This document shows positions 21,401-32,676 of a stretch of 64,000 nucleotides of DNA, in pieces (within the stretch, counting starts at the first letter, position 1; each line of letters begins with the position of its first letter). A program made the position numbers and the translations under genes. Below the pieces are notes generated by a model that saw only the letters and a program-made list of their open reading frames with translations, was not told the origin of the DNA and did no database searches. Source of the stretch: Mytilus edulis (Eukaryota > Mollusca > Bivalvia > Mytilida > Mytilidae); contig NC_092355.1 of assembly GCF_963676685.1 (NCBI RefSeq), positions 59,493,613-59,557,612 of the forward strand. Reading direction: 5' to 3'.

Positions 21401-24363
21401 TAAGTTGAATCAATGCAGACAAGATTATTAACTGATGCTCATTAGCTAGTTGATACATTTGTCTTTAAAAATACAACTGACATATACGGATCGTAATGGT
21501 GCAATATGGATAAATTTATCGGTTTCCAAGAGCAAAATTGGTAGCGCGTCATCCCTACAATGGCTTCCGTTTCTACGATTGTGAAAATGAACTTGCGTAA
21601 TGGGGAGATAATTTTGACGAAGTAGGATCCTGACTGTGTATAATGGTCCAAATATATATTTTTTGACAATTTACCGACTACATTTTTACCCTGTTACCAT
21701 GGTTATACACCATCATGACCATACACACCTTAAAAAAATAAAAAAATTGTCATGTTTGTAGAAAACACATATTCAGGTATAGAATAGAATAGAATAGAAA
21801 TTTTTTATTTACCAAATTAGGGCCCCAGGAGGGCATATAGCATACAGACAATATTATTATAAACAATAACATATGCAATACACAAACAATAAAAGATATA
21901 TAACAAGTGTTATAATAATAATAAAATAAAATAATATACCACAGAAAATACAACAAAATAGTAGCAATGTATTATTATTCAATGAATACTATGTTGACAT
22001 TGGCTCAAGTGCACCTGGTAAGTGTATTTTCACTTTGAAAAGACAAACATGAGGCATTAGTAGTTTTCGGAGAAATCTCAATATAAAAAATACAAAAAAA
22101 GTACCAAAAAAACAACAATTACAATGAATTAAGCTCACACATTTGACTATGAGGTATACTGCAAATAACAAGTATATTTAATAAAGGATATTTAATATGA
22201 CTTATCTGCAAGAATGCGTAACTTATACATGTATCAATAAATGGAGATTCAGTGAGAGAGAATGAACATCAGTTACATGTACTTATTTAATGTGTATCAA
22301 GACTTCAAACTGTAATCCTTTATAGACACTGTAAACATGTTCAACACTTAAAAATTCTAAAACAACAAAACTTTTCATTTTTTCTTCCAGATTATTTGAA
22401 ATTTGCCCAGTTGCTGTACTTAATTGGTACCATTGGTATATTGGTATGCACTGCCTCAGCCGTGTTGTTGTTGACACGTGACAAGGTTGTTGTTTCTGCA
22501 GAGATGGCGTTAGCAGGTGCTACGGTTGCAATAGGTATGTGAGGCCAAAACTGTAAGATAAGTATCTGATCATTTATATTCCTGATTGTTTTCAACTTGT
22601 TCTGAACATGCATGAAATGTTTGCCGCTGGACATTAAGCAATCACCAATCAATCTTCTTAAAATCTACCATTTGTGTGACGTTTCAGTATGAGGGGCCTG
22701 ATGGGTTTATTTTTGTTCTTTGTGATCTGTGCATTTTTGCTATCATGATCGGTTTTTTTCTACAGATTTTTTTTTTATATTGTCGAGCCTGCAACTTTTG
22801 TTGCAGAAAGCTCGACATAGGGATAGTGATCCGGCGGCGGTGTTAGCTAACTTCTTAAAAGCTTTATATTTTAGAAGGTGGAAGACCTGGATGCTTCATA
22901 CTTTGTATATAGATGCCTCATGTTACAAAGTTTCTGTCAGTCACATGTCCAATGTCCTTGACCTCATTTTCATGGTTCAGTGGTCAATGTTAAGTTTTTG
23001 AGTTTTGGTCTTTTTATCTAATACTATATGCTATAGGTCAACTATATTTGGTGTATGGAAATATTTTATGATCTTTATGTCAGTCGCGCAGGTTTTATTT
23101 GACCGTGACCTCATTTTCACGGTTCATTGCACAGTGTTAAGTTTTTGTGTTTTGGTCTATTTTTCTTAAACTATAAGTAATAGGTCAACTATATATATAT
23201 GTTGTATAGAAGCATTGTTAGCTGTACATGTCTGCCTGGCATGGTTCATCTGACCTTGACCTCATTTTCAAGGTTCATTGGTCTGTGTTTAGTTATCTTG
23301 GTTAATGTTAAGTTTATGTGACAGTTGTTATAAAGCTTAACTTTATACTTAGGACTATCAACATAATATCAATGATTAGTATAGAAGGCGAGACATTTCA
23401 GCGTGTGCACTCTTGTATTTATGGATCATGAAAATTTATTTTCTGTGAATCGTGATGAGAACCCTCCATTCAGGCCCCTCCAGTATGAATAGGTTAAAAA
23501 AGAAATAAGATATCTGATAAGTTGGTTCCAATTCTAAAATTTTTACTAATCTAATTTCTGGTTGAAAAATAAATAGATTCTTTTCATGAGAGATATCTAC
23601 ATTTAACATTGTGATATAAATAATTTTGATACAAAACATAACAAAATGCTTAAAGATAATTGAGATTAGGGTGCTACCATTTGATTTTTATGGGGGGGGG
23701 GCTAGGATGAAAAATTTTGTCCTGCATTTTTTTTTTAGTTGTAATCTCTGTCCTGCCTTTTTATTTTTCGCTCTATTCGGTTCTGCATTTTCTTTTTTTA
23801 GTTTATCCTAACTTTTTTTTTTGCAAGTGTCTCATCCTGCCTTTTTTTTTACTCAAAGTTCCTGTCCTGCCTATTTTTTCAAATTTCATCCTAGCCTTCC
23901 CATAAAAATCAAATGGTAGCTCCCTAAGCCTCAATGTAAAAGACTCCTGAAAGAATAGCTTGATTTAAACATATAAATTTGAATGACTTTTCTTTCAGCT
24001 TTATGTCAAGTTTTAGGAGTTATACTTTGTGTGATTCAAGTGCTTGTAAACGACCAGGCCATGTGGCAGGACCTACCAGTCAAAGATTCCATCCCAAACC
24101 GCTTTGGTTACTACAAAGTCTTAGAGGCCTATCCAAAGGTGGAATTAAACTGGGGATTCTACTTCGCAGCAGCTTCAGCCATGTGCTCTCTCGCCTCTGC
24201 CATTTGTGTAGTCCTACAGATGTTTTTATCCTGCAATCGTCTTAGCCACATTCGGTATCAGATGCTGAGAGAGAAACCTGATGAGGGAACCAGTCCTATA
24301 CCTGGTTACCCGTATTATGCTAACAAGGGCTACGACCGACAACCTGGTGAATTTCTACTTTGA
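18113..24363 (+). CDS. Four-transmembrane, claudin/PMP22-like protein (3 coding exons, 273 aa)
   Basis: Joining 18113-18425, 22391-22534 and 23999-24363 gives one uninterrupted 273-residue frame. All splice sites are canonical (CAG|GTATAA, CTTCCAG|, ATAG|GTATGT, CTTTCAG|) and both introns are phase 1. Hydrophobic segments fall at about 31-56, 108-132, 142-168 and 204-231, with short cytoplasmic N-terminus, a large first loop (57-107), a second loop (169-203) and a tyrosine/proline-rich tail (232-273, PGYPYY). This is the topology of the claudin/PMP22/LHFPL superfamily. The first loop has SCLLPFWF and ETGLY-like DTGLYF where claudins have W...GLW, but the two loop cysteines are not present, so it is a divergent member. 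Probable role: membrane or junction tetraspan; partner unknown. The introns hold transposons but the exons are intact. Confidence 0.75.
18470..19055. mobile_element. Foldback/MITE element with about 180-bp inverted arms (intron 1)
   Basis: The arm beginning AAGGTTCATGTGGACCCTAT is mirrored by ATAGGGTCCACATGAACCTT. Pairing continues through TTTACTCTGAGTACAG, GGCATGCTATGCC-type sequence, and GTACGGCAAAATCC against GGATTTTGCCGTGCAC. The unpaired centre is about 18660-18860. No target duplication could be read. It begins 44 bp downstream of the exon 1 donor. Confidence 0.8.
19235..21672 (-). mobile_element. Unclassified element, copy 2 (interrupted; intron 1)
   Basis: Reverse-complement counterpart of 7228-8515, with matching order from CAATCGAAGCTC (about 19284) to AGTAGGATCCTGACTGTG (about 21622). 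It is split at about 19541-20815 by a different mobile repeat, and it lacks the GAAGATGTGG insertion that copy 1 has. Together the two copies define an original unit of roughly 1.1-1.2 kb. Confidence 0.75.
19541..20815 (+). repeat. GGTCACCTGGCCCAAAGGGCC repeat inserted in copy 2
   Basis: Begins GGTCACCTGGCCCAAAGGGC and ends GAGCGACACCGGCTCTTTAG AGCC. It contains two diverged direct halves (CTTCTCCTCTGAAAGTACTG near 19630 and CTTCTCCTCTGAAACTACTG near 20130; AAGATGGCCGCCATGGCTAA near 19732 and 20237). Reverse-complement relatives lie at 42100-42645, and a tail fragment at 40076-40120. The 66-67-codon frames here are repeat-derived. Confidence 0.85.
21779..22160 (-). mobile_element. Probable LINE/SINE 3' tail, minus strand (intron 1)
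   Basis: Starts with a (AGAAT)n run, ATAGAATAGAATAGAATAG, then AAATTTTTTATTTACCAAA and GGGCCCCAGGAGGGCATATA. A pentanucleotide tail followed by this conserved block is how some mussel non-LTR elements end when read on the opposite strand. No RT sequence remains. The inner boundary is uncertain. Confidence 0.45.
22391..22534 (+). CDS. Exon 2 of the four-TM gene
   Basis: 144 bp, symmetrical phase 1-1, encoding the rest of codon 105 to residue 152 plus one base. It carries TM2 (LLYLIGTIGILVCTASAVLL) and the start of TM3. Acceptor TTTTTTCTTCCAG| and donor ATAG|GTATGT. Too short and spliced to stand out as an open frame. Confidence 0.75.
22782..23412 (+). repeat. Dispersed mussel repeat with CGAGCCTGC hairpin, copy 3 (intron 2)
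   Basis: GTCGAGCCTGCAACTTTTGT then GCAGAAAGCTCGACATAGGG (hairpin), GATCCGGCGGCGG, four degenerate direct units of about 120 bp, and the ending CAACATAATATCAATGATTA...GAAGGCGAGACATTTC. This is the most complete copy in the window. Confidence 0.8.
23674..23919. mobile_element. MITE with CTACCATTTGATTTTTATG ends, copy 1 (intron 2)
   Basis: 246 bp. The left end CTACCATTTGATTTTTATGG and the right end CATAAAAATCAAATGGTAG are perfect inverted repeats for 19 bp, followed by GGCTAGGATGAAA facing TTTCATCCTAGCC. The interior is T-rich with repeated TCCTGCC phrases. The second copy is at 29719-29984. Confidence 0.9.
23999..24363 (+). CDS. Exon 3 of the four-TM gene
   Basis: Terminal coding exon, residues 153-273 and TGA. 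It encodes the rest of TM3, loop 2 (WQDLPVKDSIPNRFGYYKV), TM4 and the tail. The acceptor is TTTTCTTTCAG|. Frames in other registers over this exon are shadows. Confidence 0.8.
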
Positions 24364-25690
24364 CCTTTCAATGCTGTTGCTACCTTCATGCTTCATCTGT
24401 CAAGGTACTTAAACTCTAGTCAACGTTTTTGTCATGTCTGCTCAAATTATCCCCCCCTTTGCTTGCGCTTTTTCATTTCATTATTTTCTTTGCATTTTGT
24501 ATTATATTTGAATATAAATATACTACTCTCTTTGTTTCAGATAGTTTAGCAGATTTGTTTTTGGTCCTGTATAATAATGATGTTTCAGTTATTGAAATTT
24601 AAATTTAACCATATTTGCAACTGTTATTAAACCAGTGGCATGACATAATTTTCATTTTTTGGTAAGAAAAAGTAAATGATACTATTTAGTATTAAAAACA
24701 TTTTAAATAGAAGACTTGCACTTATTTAATTAGTTTACATCAAATCTTTTAATTGCTTAATTCTTAATATTTCTCTGTATTTTCATTTTTTTCATTATTT
24801 TTTCACATTCTCTAATTTATATGAGTCCTTCACAAAATTATGATTAAAATGAATTTTAGATTTGATTTGTTTGGAAAGAAAGAAATTCAACAATAGTTTG
24901 TTTTTAAAACCATTTAATCCCCTATCTGTTAAGTTGACATGACTTTGTTTATTTCCCAACACTATATAAATAATTTACAATATTTACATTTATGATTTTC
25001 TCAGTTAAAAAGGGGACATTTCAATATTCACTGGTCTGTTTAATTTGCAAATGAAGAGGTGTCTTTGTTTTGAATCTTTTTTGACAAGGATAACAAGTTT
25101 TTCTTCCATAGATAATTTAGTTAGCAGTTCTCTCCTGGTATTCTGGCTTTATCCTCTAATCTGAATTAACAAGACTTGCCAGTCTTTTTCCCCATAGATT
25201 AGTGGTCTTTGTTCGGGTATTCTTGTGACCACCTAAAGTACAATTTTCTGCCTCAAAGTACTATTTCATGAACTTGTATTTGTAAGTTGTTAAGGATTAC
25301 ATAGTAGTGGGCATATTAATTTTGTATATACAAATTTACATTAAATATTTGTAGTCTAGGTGTAGAACAATTTTCATGCAGTCATGACAGTATTTAAGTT
25401 AAAATAAAATAAAAAAAAAATATATTTCAAATTAGATCGTAATCAATTAATTTAATGCTTTATACTTAATATAACCTCAAACTGTCTTTAGAAATACTGG
25501 AAGAATGGTAGAATGTCTGAATTTGGCTTTTAGTTCACGTAAAAATGTATTCAATGCCAAAACTAAAGATAATTTTGTTTGCCATAGTAACTATCTGACA
25601 TCTTTAAACAAGGTAAAATATTGTGTCAGAAATTTCAATTTTTTTTTTTAAATTTTAAAATAATTTAAAAACCTCTCAGGAGGTTGCCTA
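24364..25690 (+). other. Probable 3' UTR of the four-TM gene and flanking DNA
   Basis: No coding signal. The first clear AATAAA motifs are at about 25402-25412 (AAAATAAAATAAAA), which would give a 3' UTR of about 1 kb; an ATTAAA near 24626 is an earlier alternative. Confidence 0.35.
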
Positions 25691-25724
25691 GACATTTGTT
25701 ATTTTGATAAAAAAGACAAAATCA

Positions 25725-25925
25725 AAACATGTTTTAGCTTTTGATAGGCTTTGGCAAAGATAACTGACATTAAACTGCCTGTGGACTTACTATAACTATC
25801 ATGGCTTTTGATAGGCTAAGTCAAAGATAATTGAACTGCTTTTGGATTAACTATAACTAAGACTTTTGAAAGGCTATATGGCAAATATAATTAAACTGCC
25901 TTTTGACCTAACTATAAACAGTTAT
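25725..25925 (+). repeat. Three degenerate direct repeats of about 60-70 bp
   Basis: CTTTTGATAGGCT (25738, 25805) and CTTTTGAAAGGCT (25863) begin units that also share CAAAGATAA, AAACTGCC and CTATAACTA. Confidence 0.7.
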
Positions 25926-26440
25926 CACAGAAACATGACAAGGCGTGACTAGAGTTAGGTTATATATATCCAAGAATTATCACTTAGATTATAGTTATGT
26001 CTTTGTTTAGGATTACTCATGCTTTTCAAAATGCTCAAAAGTAAATTCATTCTATCGATGCAAAGTTTATAGCAATAAATTAGTATGCTATCAAATTATA
26101 TTTTAAATTTTTCATAAGCATAAATTTTATTTTTCTGAAATTTTTTAACTTGATACAAATTCAAAAGAAGTATTTTTGAATTTGGAATAATTTTTTTAGC
26201 AGCAAGCTTGTTGTCCAAATGAAGACATCTTTAGTTGCCTTTCTTTCATATTTCTCTGTTATTATAGTTCACTGCTACAGTTCAGCCAATTTGGGCCTGA
26301 AATTGACTTTGAAATAACCCCATATAACCTAAGCTTATACTATCCCTGTAATTATGTGTACGTTAAATAATAAATGGTAAAAAACAATAGATATCAAACT
26401 TTTTTTATAAATGGAATATTCATCAAAAAAGTAATATTAA

Positions 26441-26582
26441 GAAATACAAATGTTAAAAATGGCAAATAAACATTGATTTACAGAAAATGGAAAAGGGGAG
26501 ATAACCTCTCTGAAATACAAATGTTATAAATGGCAAATAAACATTGATTTACAGAAAATGGAAAAGGGGAGATAATCTCTCT
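26441..26582 (+). repeat. Near-perfect 71-bp tandem duplication
   Basis: GAAATACAAATGTTAWAAAT...GGAAAAGGGGAGATAAYCTCTC occurs twice with only a few differences, so the duplication is recent. Confidence 0.95.
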
Positions 26583-27880
26583 AAACAGTTTTTGAGGAGC
26601 ATCATTGTCTTTATAGTATTTTAGTTTAAGGGAAAACAAGCATTTGACCAGTTTCAGGTCCAAATTTTGAACTGTAAAGATATACCCATAACATGACAAA
26701 TTCTACATAATCATGATGCACAAATGTATGAAAATATCACATTAAAACATGTTCATCAATAAATCACTTGCGAAAATAAAGTTGCCTGTTGGTTAATAGG
26801 ATGTGATGTATATGAAAATCAAAGTAAAGAATAATACAGTAATAAGAATAATTATAAAGTAAAGAATAATACTTAACTATTACTTGTACAGTAATGGTAT
26901 ATTGAATGCATGCATTTATTGTGGTGAACCACGTTTGAAATAATAGCAAGGTGCTCGTACATTGTATCCAAAGCCTGTTATGTTATGTACATGTAACAAG
27001 TTACATTTGTGAAATATGTTGAAATGTACAGCTACCTGTATACATGTTGCATGGATTATACATGCATTTAATACACAACTTTATTAATCTCTCTGTTTTT
27101 TCCTATATATTATATCTTGAAAATGTATTCAAAGTATGGTGAGAGATTTTTTTGTCATTAATCTTATTGACAGTTATAAGGAAGAACAGATGTTGACTTG
27201 GATTTGGGACTGCTCTGTGAATGTATAATATGGTCAAAGCATATACTTTTAATCTTTTTGGTATGCTTTTATAAATTTTTCAAATTTCTTTTTCAAATTG
27301 CTGGATCCATTAATAAAAAAACTGAAAATGCAGACTAAAAGCTTATAAGGCACCATAAACGATACTATGATATATCTTTAAGCAGTTTTAAATATCTAAA
27401 GCATAAAATTTTCAGTAGACAGTCAAAAGGGGAATGTCCGGAATTTAAGAGCTCATCATGCTCATTGGTCAGTCAATCCAAAATTTTTGATGACCAACAT
27501 AGAAATAAAAGTTCATATCAAAACCTTCCTTAATTTATCCTGATGCCAATATCAATATGACTGTTTTATGATATTTGTTTTGTCAAATCAGAGATTGACA
27601 GATTTATATGAAATGACACACAAAGGTTCGCATTGCACAATCCATGAGAAGCAATCCCATAAATGATAAAGTTTGACTAGAGTTATGTACCTTTCCATCT
27701 GTATTCATTTTTATTGCATGTTCACTGATTTTTTTGCATGAGAGAGACCTTATGAATGTAAAAGTACACATACAAAAACCATATAGAAAATCTTATACAG
27801 TTTCATTCCAGTTTATGTTTAATTTTGGAAGCAAAGTTTGATATGTTTAGAGATTCAGTGTACTTTTATTTATACTACAT
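26583..27880. other. Gene-free stretch
   Basis: AT-rich, with no recognised repeat or convincing frame. Confidence 0.3.
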
Positions 27881-27881
27881 A

Positions 27882-28589
27882 TCAAAAGAAATGCAACAAA
27901 TCTTCACTGGGTTTCAGTATTTTACTGATGAGTATTGATACTAAAACATTTATTAAGGATGTCTGCTGCTCTAATTTAAAATAACAAGGATTTCATGTGG
28001 TTGCTTAAAATGAAAACAACTTTGATATTTAAACAAAATAAAGTAATAAAATCATTAGTCTCGTGTGTAGTTTTCAAAATACGAGACATTTAGAAAATGG
28101 CGGGAAAAGGGTTTTCTTCAGACTTTACTATTTGTTAACATTGAAATTGTTTTTTACCCTTTAAACCAAGAAAAAATAACAAGCATTTCATGCCGCCGGA
28201 TCACTTAATCTGAAATGATCTATTGAACAGATTTATGAAGACAAAAGTGGGGTGTCGTGTAAAAAAAAATTTAATACATTTGGATGGATAAAACCTGAGA
28301 AAATCGAAAATATGACAAGAATTCAAAAACATGACCAGCAGACATCCTTAATACAAATATTGAGTCAATTCTTGACTACCATTTGTAGTAAAATAAAAAT
28401 ATTTATTTTTGAATTTTTCACTATTTTTTCCATGGAAGATAATCAAAACAAATTAACAGAAAATTAGTTAAATAATATTATTATCTGTGAAATATAGAAA
28501 TGAATATTACTGATTTGAATTTGCCTCTAAATTAAAAAATACCAAAAAACTTCAAGACTTCAAAATTCCTAGTGTTGCATTTCTTTTGA
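27882..28589. mobile_element. 708-bp element with two nested inverted repeats
   Basis: The outer ends TCAAAAGAAATGCAACA (27882-27898) and TGTTGCATTTCTTTTGA (28573-28589) are a perfect 17-bp inverted repeat. A second perfect 17-bp pair, ATTAAGGATGTCTGCTG (27952-27968) and its complement (28336-28352), lies inside. Non-coding; the 71-codon frame at 28252 is unremarkable. A non-autonomous DNA transposon of unknown family. Confidence 0.85.
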
Positions 28590-28927
28590 CACTAAGTATG
28601 TATATAAGGAAATACTGCATGCTATTTTAGTAAGATAGTGGGAAAAATTGCTGACTTTATCAGAGACATATATACACATGTGTCTCTGACTGTATATATA
28701 TATAATTTATTTATAATGTTGATTGATGATTTATTTATTTAGGTAAAACAAAATGTTTCTTGTTTGAGGATCATATATCTATGAGTTATTGAAGTAGTTA
28801 TTTGTAAATTTTGTCTATAATCATTTTAGAATAAATAACTTGTTAATTGGGTAACACTTGTGTTGTGAACATTTTAATACACTATTTTCTACAAATCTTG
28901 TTTTATGAAATATAAATAATGTTGTTT

Positions 28928-29556
28928 TCGGCGTTTTGCATTTGCGCCGATCTGCATTTCACTTGTGCCGATTTTTGTTTTCATTTGCGCCGATTTTTTA
29001 CAGGTTAATTACAGGTGAATAGATATATAATATGTGGGATGAGTGCAAACGAGGCAACTCTCCATCCAAGTCATGTTATTTTTCATTTATCATTATAGAC
29101 CTCCTCCGTCATCCAGTTGTACACTATATTCCCATACTTTAAAATCAAGAAGTAAAAACCTGAAATAAAAGCACTCTGATTTATACTAAAATGACGAATT
29201 GAAAATCTATTTACAGCATTCAAATCCATAAAAAACGGAATACATTAAAATCATAAATCTGTTCTTGCTGAGTATTTATAGGCAACACATGTAATATATT
29301 TCTTTCTTGTGATTTCGTCTCTTTTATATTTGTTGTAATTGTCAATAACAAAGTCCATCTTTTCTTTGTCTGGCTTACGTACTTATGTGTATGGCCGTTG
29401 ATGGTTAAAGAATTCACGGTATAGTACATGTACAAGTATTCTCTTACCTGTAAATCCAATTAGGAGCAAATATAAAATTGGCGCAAATGAAAAAATGAAA
29501 TCGGCGCAAATGAAAGAATGAAAATTTTAAAAATTGGTGCAAATGTCATACGCCCG
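28928..29556. mobile_element. Element with paired clusters of GCGCCGAT motifs
   Basis: The left end has CATTTGCGCCGAT, CACTTGTGCCGAT and CATTTGCGCCGAT (28940-28995). The right end has the complements ATTGGCGCAAATG, ATCGGCGCAAATG and ATTGGTGCAAATG (29475-29545). The interior holds a diverged GAAGATGTGG repeat fragment (29035-29110) and no gene. Confidence 0.75.
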
Positions 29557-29618
29557 TTGTTTTGTTAAAGTAGAACCCCAAAAATGGTAGTTGTTGATTT
29601 TTTGGAATAAAAAACCAC

Positions 29619-29718
29619 NNNNNNNNNNNNNNNNNNNNNNNNNNNNNNNNNNNNNNNNNNNNNNNNNNNNNNNNNNNNNNNNNNNNNNNNNNNNNNNNNN
29701 NNNNNNNNNNNNNNNNNN
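29619..29718. other. Assembly gap (100 N)
   Basis: Exactly 100 N, a conventional scaffold gap of unknown true size. Frames spanning it are meaningless. Confidence 0.99.
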
Positions 29719-29984
29719 CATTTGATTTTTATAGGGGGGCTAGGATGAAAAATTTTGTCCTGCATTTTTTTTTAGCTGTAATCTCTGTCCTGCATTTTTA
29801 TTTTTCACTCTGTTCGGTCCTGCCTTTTTTTTTTAGTTTATCCTGACTTTTTTTTACCTAAATTGTCGTCCTGACTTTTTTTTTTGCAAGTGTCTCATCC
29901 TGCCTTTTTTTTTACTCAAAACTCCTGTCCTGCCTATTTTTTTCAAATTTCATCCTAGCCCCCCCCATAAAAATCAAATGGTAG
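29719..29984. mobile_element. MITE with CTACCATTTGATTTTTATG ends, copy 2 (cut by gap)
   Basis: CATTTGATTTTTATAGGGGG to CATAAAAATCAAATGGTAG. Same structure as 23674-23919; the first few bases are lost in the gap. It has an extra TCCTGACTTTTTTTT unit in the middle relative to copy 1. Confidence 0.9.
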
Positions 29985-31860
29985 CTCCCTTATTGACATA
30001 TATGTAGATCAAGTCTTTCTAATCAATCATTTTATTTAATTTCTCTCTATGATCTTTTATTGAAATATTCAATATAATAGACCAACATGGAAAACACGTA
30101 TAAGAAGTTATTGGACAGTTTTGAGTAAATATATCGTATGCATATCTCAACAATCGGAAAATGTTTTTTTTTATCAATGGTTATATAAGTACGTTAAACT
30201 TGATTTGAGTAGATGCTAATTTCATTGATGGATTAAAATTCTTTAAACTTTGGTGTAAATTGTACAAATTTTACAGATTTGTTTTCTATAATCCTTCAAG
30301 CTTTCATTGATCGTGATTGTGAAGGTCACTGTTGAGTTTAAATAACTTTACCGCATATTCATTGGCATGTCATATAAGGCATCTGTCAAGCTAATGTTGT
30401 ATGTCCTTTATAGAAAAATTGGTGCTAACAGCATATCATTAATAGTCTTTCGCAGTGGTTATAACAACTTGTTTTAGAATCAGGACAATTTTTATAGCTT
30501 GACATGTACATAATGTGTAAACACTTATCTGTAGTTGTCTGAATGTTGATCTCTAAACGTTTTTTTGTGATATTGTGTTTCTATATCTTTAAAATATTTC
30601 CCCTAGCTTTTGCTATATTGAGTTCAACTAGTAATAGTCTATTCTACTAGTGAGCTGTACCACTACTGTTAGAGGTAACAGAGAGGGGTTATGCTCCCTC
30701 ATACATGTTACACCCGTCACATTCTGTATGTGCTTAGCATCAGTGGTTACTGTTTGTTGCTTCGTAAGACTGTACGGTAGCTATGGTAGCTGGAATTGAC
30801 GTTATTTGGCTTCTGATTGATAGTTGTCTCATTGGCAATTATACTGATATTTAGATTTCTTTTCACACATCTTGTGTATATGAAGACATGAACAGAGATA
30901 AAACAGTATGTTACAACGTTGAATCATTTATGCATTTTAAACATTGTGTGTGACATTCAAACAAACAAAACAAAATAATTGAAAAAAAAACCAAACGAAA
31001 AATGAAAAAACAAAAACAACAGAAATAACGCAAAAGAAATTTGAAAAAGACAGAACATAGATAGAAAATTGTAATTTTAATCTGTAAAACATTTATTGCA
31101 AAAATGGCTAAAATGACATCTTTTTATACATGTTATAACCAATTCAGTATAGCTTTAATATGAAATTATCACAAATAACATACTACATACAACGTTTAGT
31201 GTCAATTTTGTTTAAAAAGCCGCTTAGTTGTCATTGGTTCATGTCGATTATATATGTTTTTCGTAAGTTGTTTTATTATAAATGAGGTTGTTAGTTTTCT
31301 CATTAGAATATTTTCATTTCGGCGCCTTTTATAGGGGACTACATGGAATGGGGTTTCCTCATTCTTTTAAAAATGCTGTGCAGTTGCCTTTAATTGCTTT
31401 CATCCTCATCTTTTGAACATTGGTGGGTAGTATCTCTTTGGCAATGCGGGACGTTCGCATTGAGTAGATTTGTCGAAGAGACAACTATTGTATACAAACG
31501 GGTCACCGGTGTCATATCCATTAAATGTAAGAGTTATGTGCACAAAATTAAAAGCACACAGACTGGAATCATGTGTAAACGCATGTACAGAGAAATGATG
31601 ATTGATTGACCTTTTGTTTGAGTTAAATGGGATTGTACGTTAAAAAAGCTACATATTCATAGAGTTAAAGAAGAAGATATGGTGCATGATTTAGCTGCTT
31701 GAAAACACATATATTATCATTTGAGTTATCTATATGGACTGTTCTCTGGTGTCACAACCCCCAAATTCAACAATAGGACATCAGACGGTAGAAAAAATCT
31801 TAGTCCAGAATCAACATTATGGTTTCATGCCATCTTTCATTGAAATGGATTTAAATACAT
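29985..31860. other. Gene-free stretch with minor repeat fragments
   Basis: A short minus-strand piece of the GAAGATGTGG family lies at 30800-30850 (GATAGTTGTCTCATTGGCAA), an A-rich low-complexity block at 30955-31045, and another weak family fragment at 31320-31460. No gene recognised. Confidence 0.4.
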
Positions 31861-31866
31861 TATGAA

Positions 31867-32644
31867 TCTATAATACTAAAATTACGAGGTCCAATTTGTC
31901 AGCCGTCATCGGGAAAAAACGACAAATCAAAGAATTCAACTTTATATATAGCTAATAAAGGACAATGGTGTAGATTAAAAATTACACCACTCCAGACCCT
32001 TTTGTTTTCCACATAATTAATATTGCCAATAATTAACAAGTTCCGTGTCGATTCCGATATCGATACCAATAGTATATTAACCTGTTACCTATAATCTTAT
32101 CTGTACGTTCCTCATCTGACAGGTGCACCACCAAACGGTGTATTTAGGATTTTGCTATATACACGGGTCATAATCACAGGGCACTACTAAATTTATTCAA
32201 TCATTGTCAAATTGTTCACTATTGTAGTATTTTAATCAGTGAGACTTTTTAAGATAACAATACGAATACTAAAAATCTGGACATAAAATGAAGCGTATAT
32301 GTAAGGAACAGTTTTCAATCTGTTAGCGGGCATGACGCAAAACAGCGAATCAAAGAATTCAACTTTATTTAAAACTAATATAGGACAATGATGTTAATTA
32401 AAAAATACTTCATTCCAGGAACTTTTGTTTTCCTAATAATGTATATTATCAATAATTGACAAGTTCCAGGTCGACGGGTTCACACAGAAAGAGTTTGAAA
32501 GCAGAAAACACTGTGTATCTTATAATCGGCATTACTTTATAAGATGACAAAACCAACACTGAAATAAGTCTTACACATAGTTATATACTTTACTGTGTCA
32601 CTGTGACTCAGTCACGGACCCGCGATTTCACGGGTGTGTTCTAG
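31867..32644 (+). mobile_element. Non-autonomous Helitron
   Basis: The 5' end is TCTATAATACTAAAATTACG, preceded by A. The 3' end is CTAG (32641-32644), followed by T, with the hairpin ACCCGCGATTTCACGGGT at 32618-32635, five bases upstream of CTAG. TC...CTRR ends, a GC-rich 3' hairpin and insertion between A and T are the Helitron hallmarks. There are no terminal inverted repeats. The interior has two diverged 150-bp direct repeats (CAAAGAATTCAACTTTAT near 31926 and 32351) and no Rep/helicase. Its end lies 33 bp from the stop codon of the peptidase gene on the other strand. Confidence 0.75.
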
Positions 32645-32676
32645 TAAGATTTATAACTATGCATCTATTAAATATT

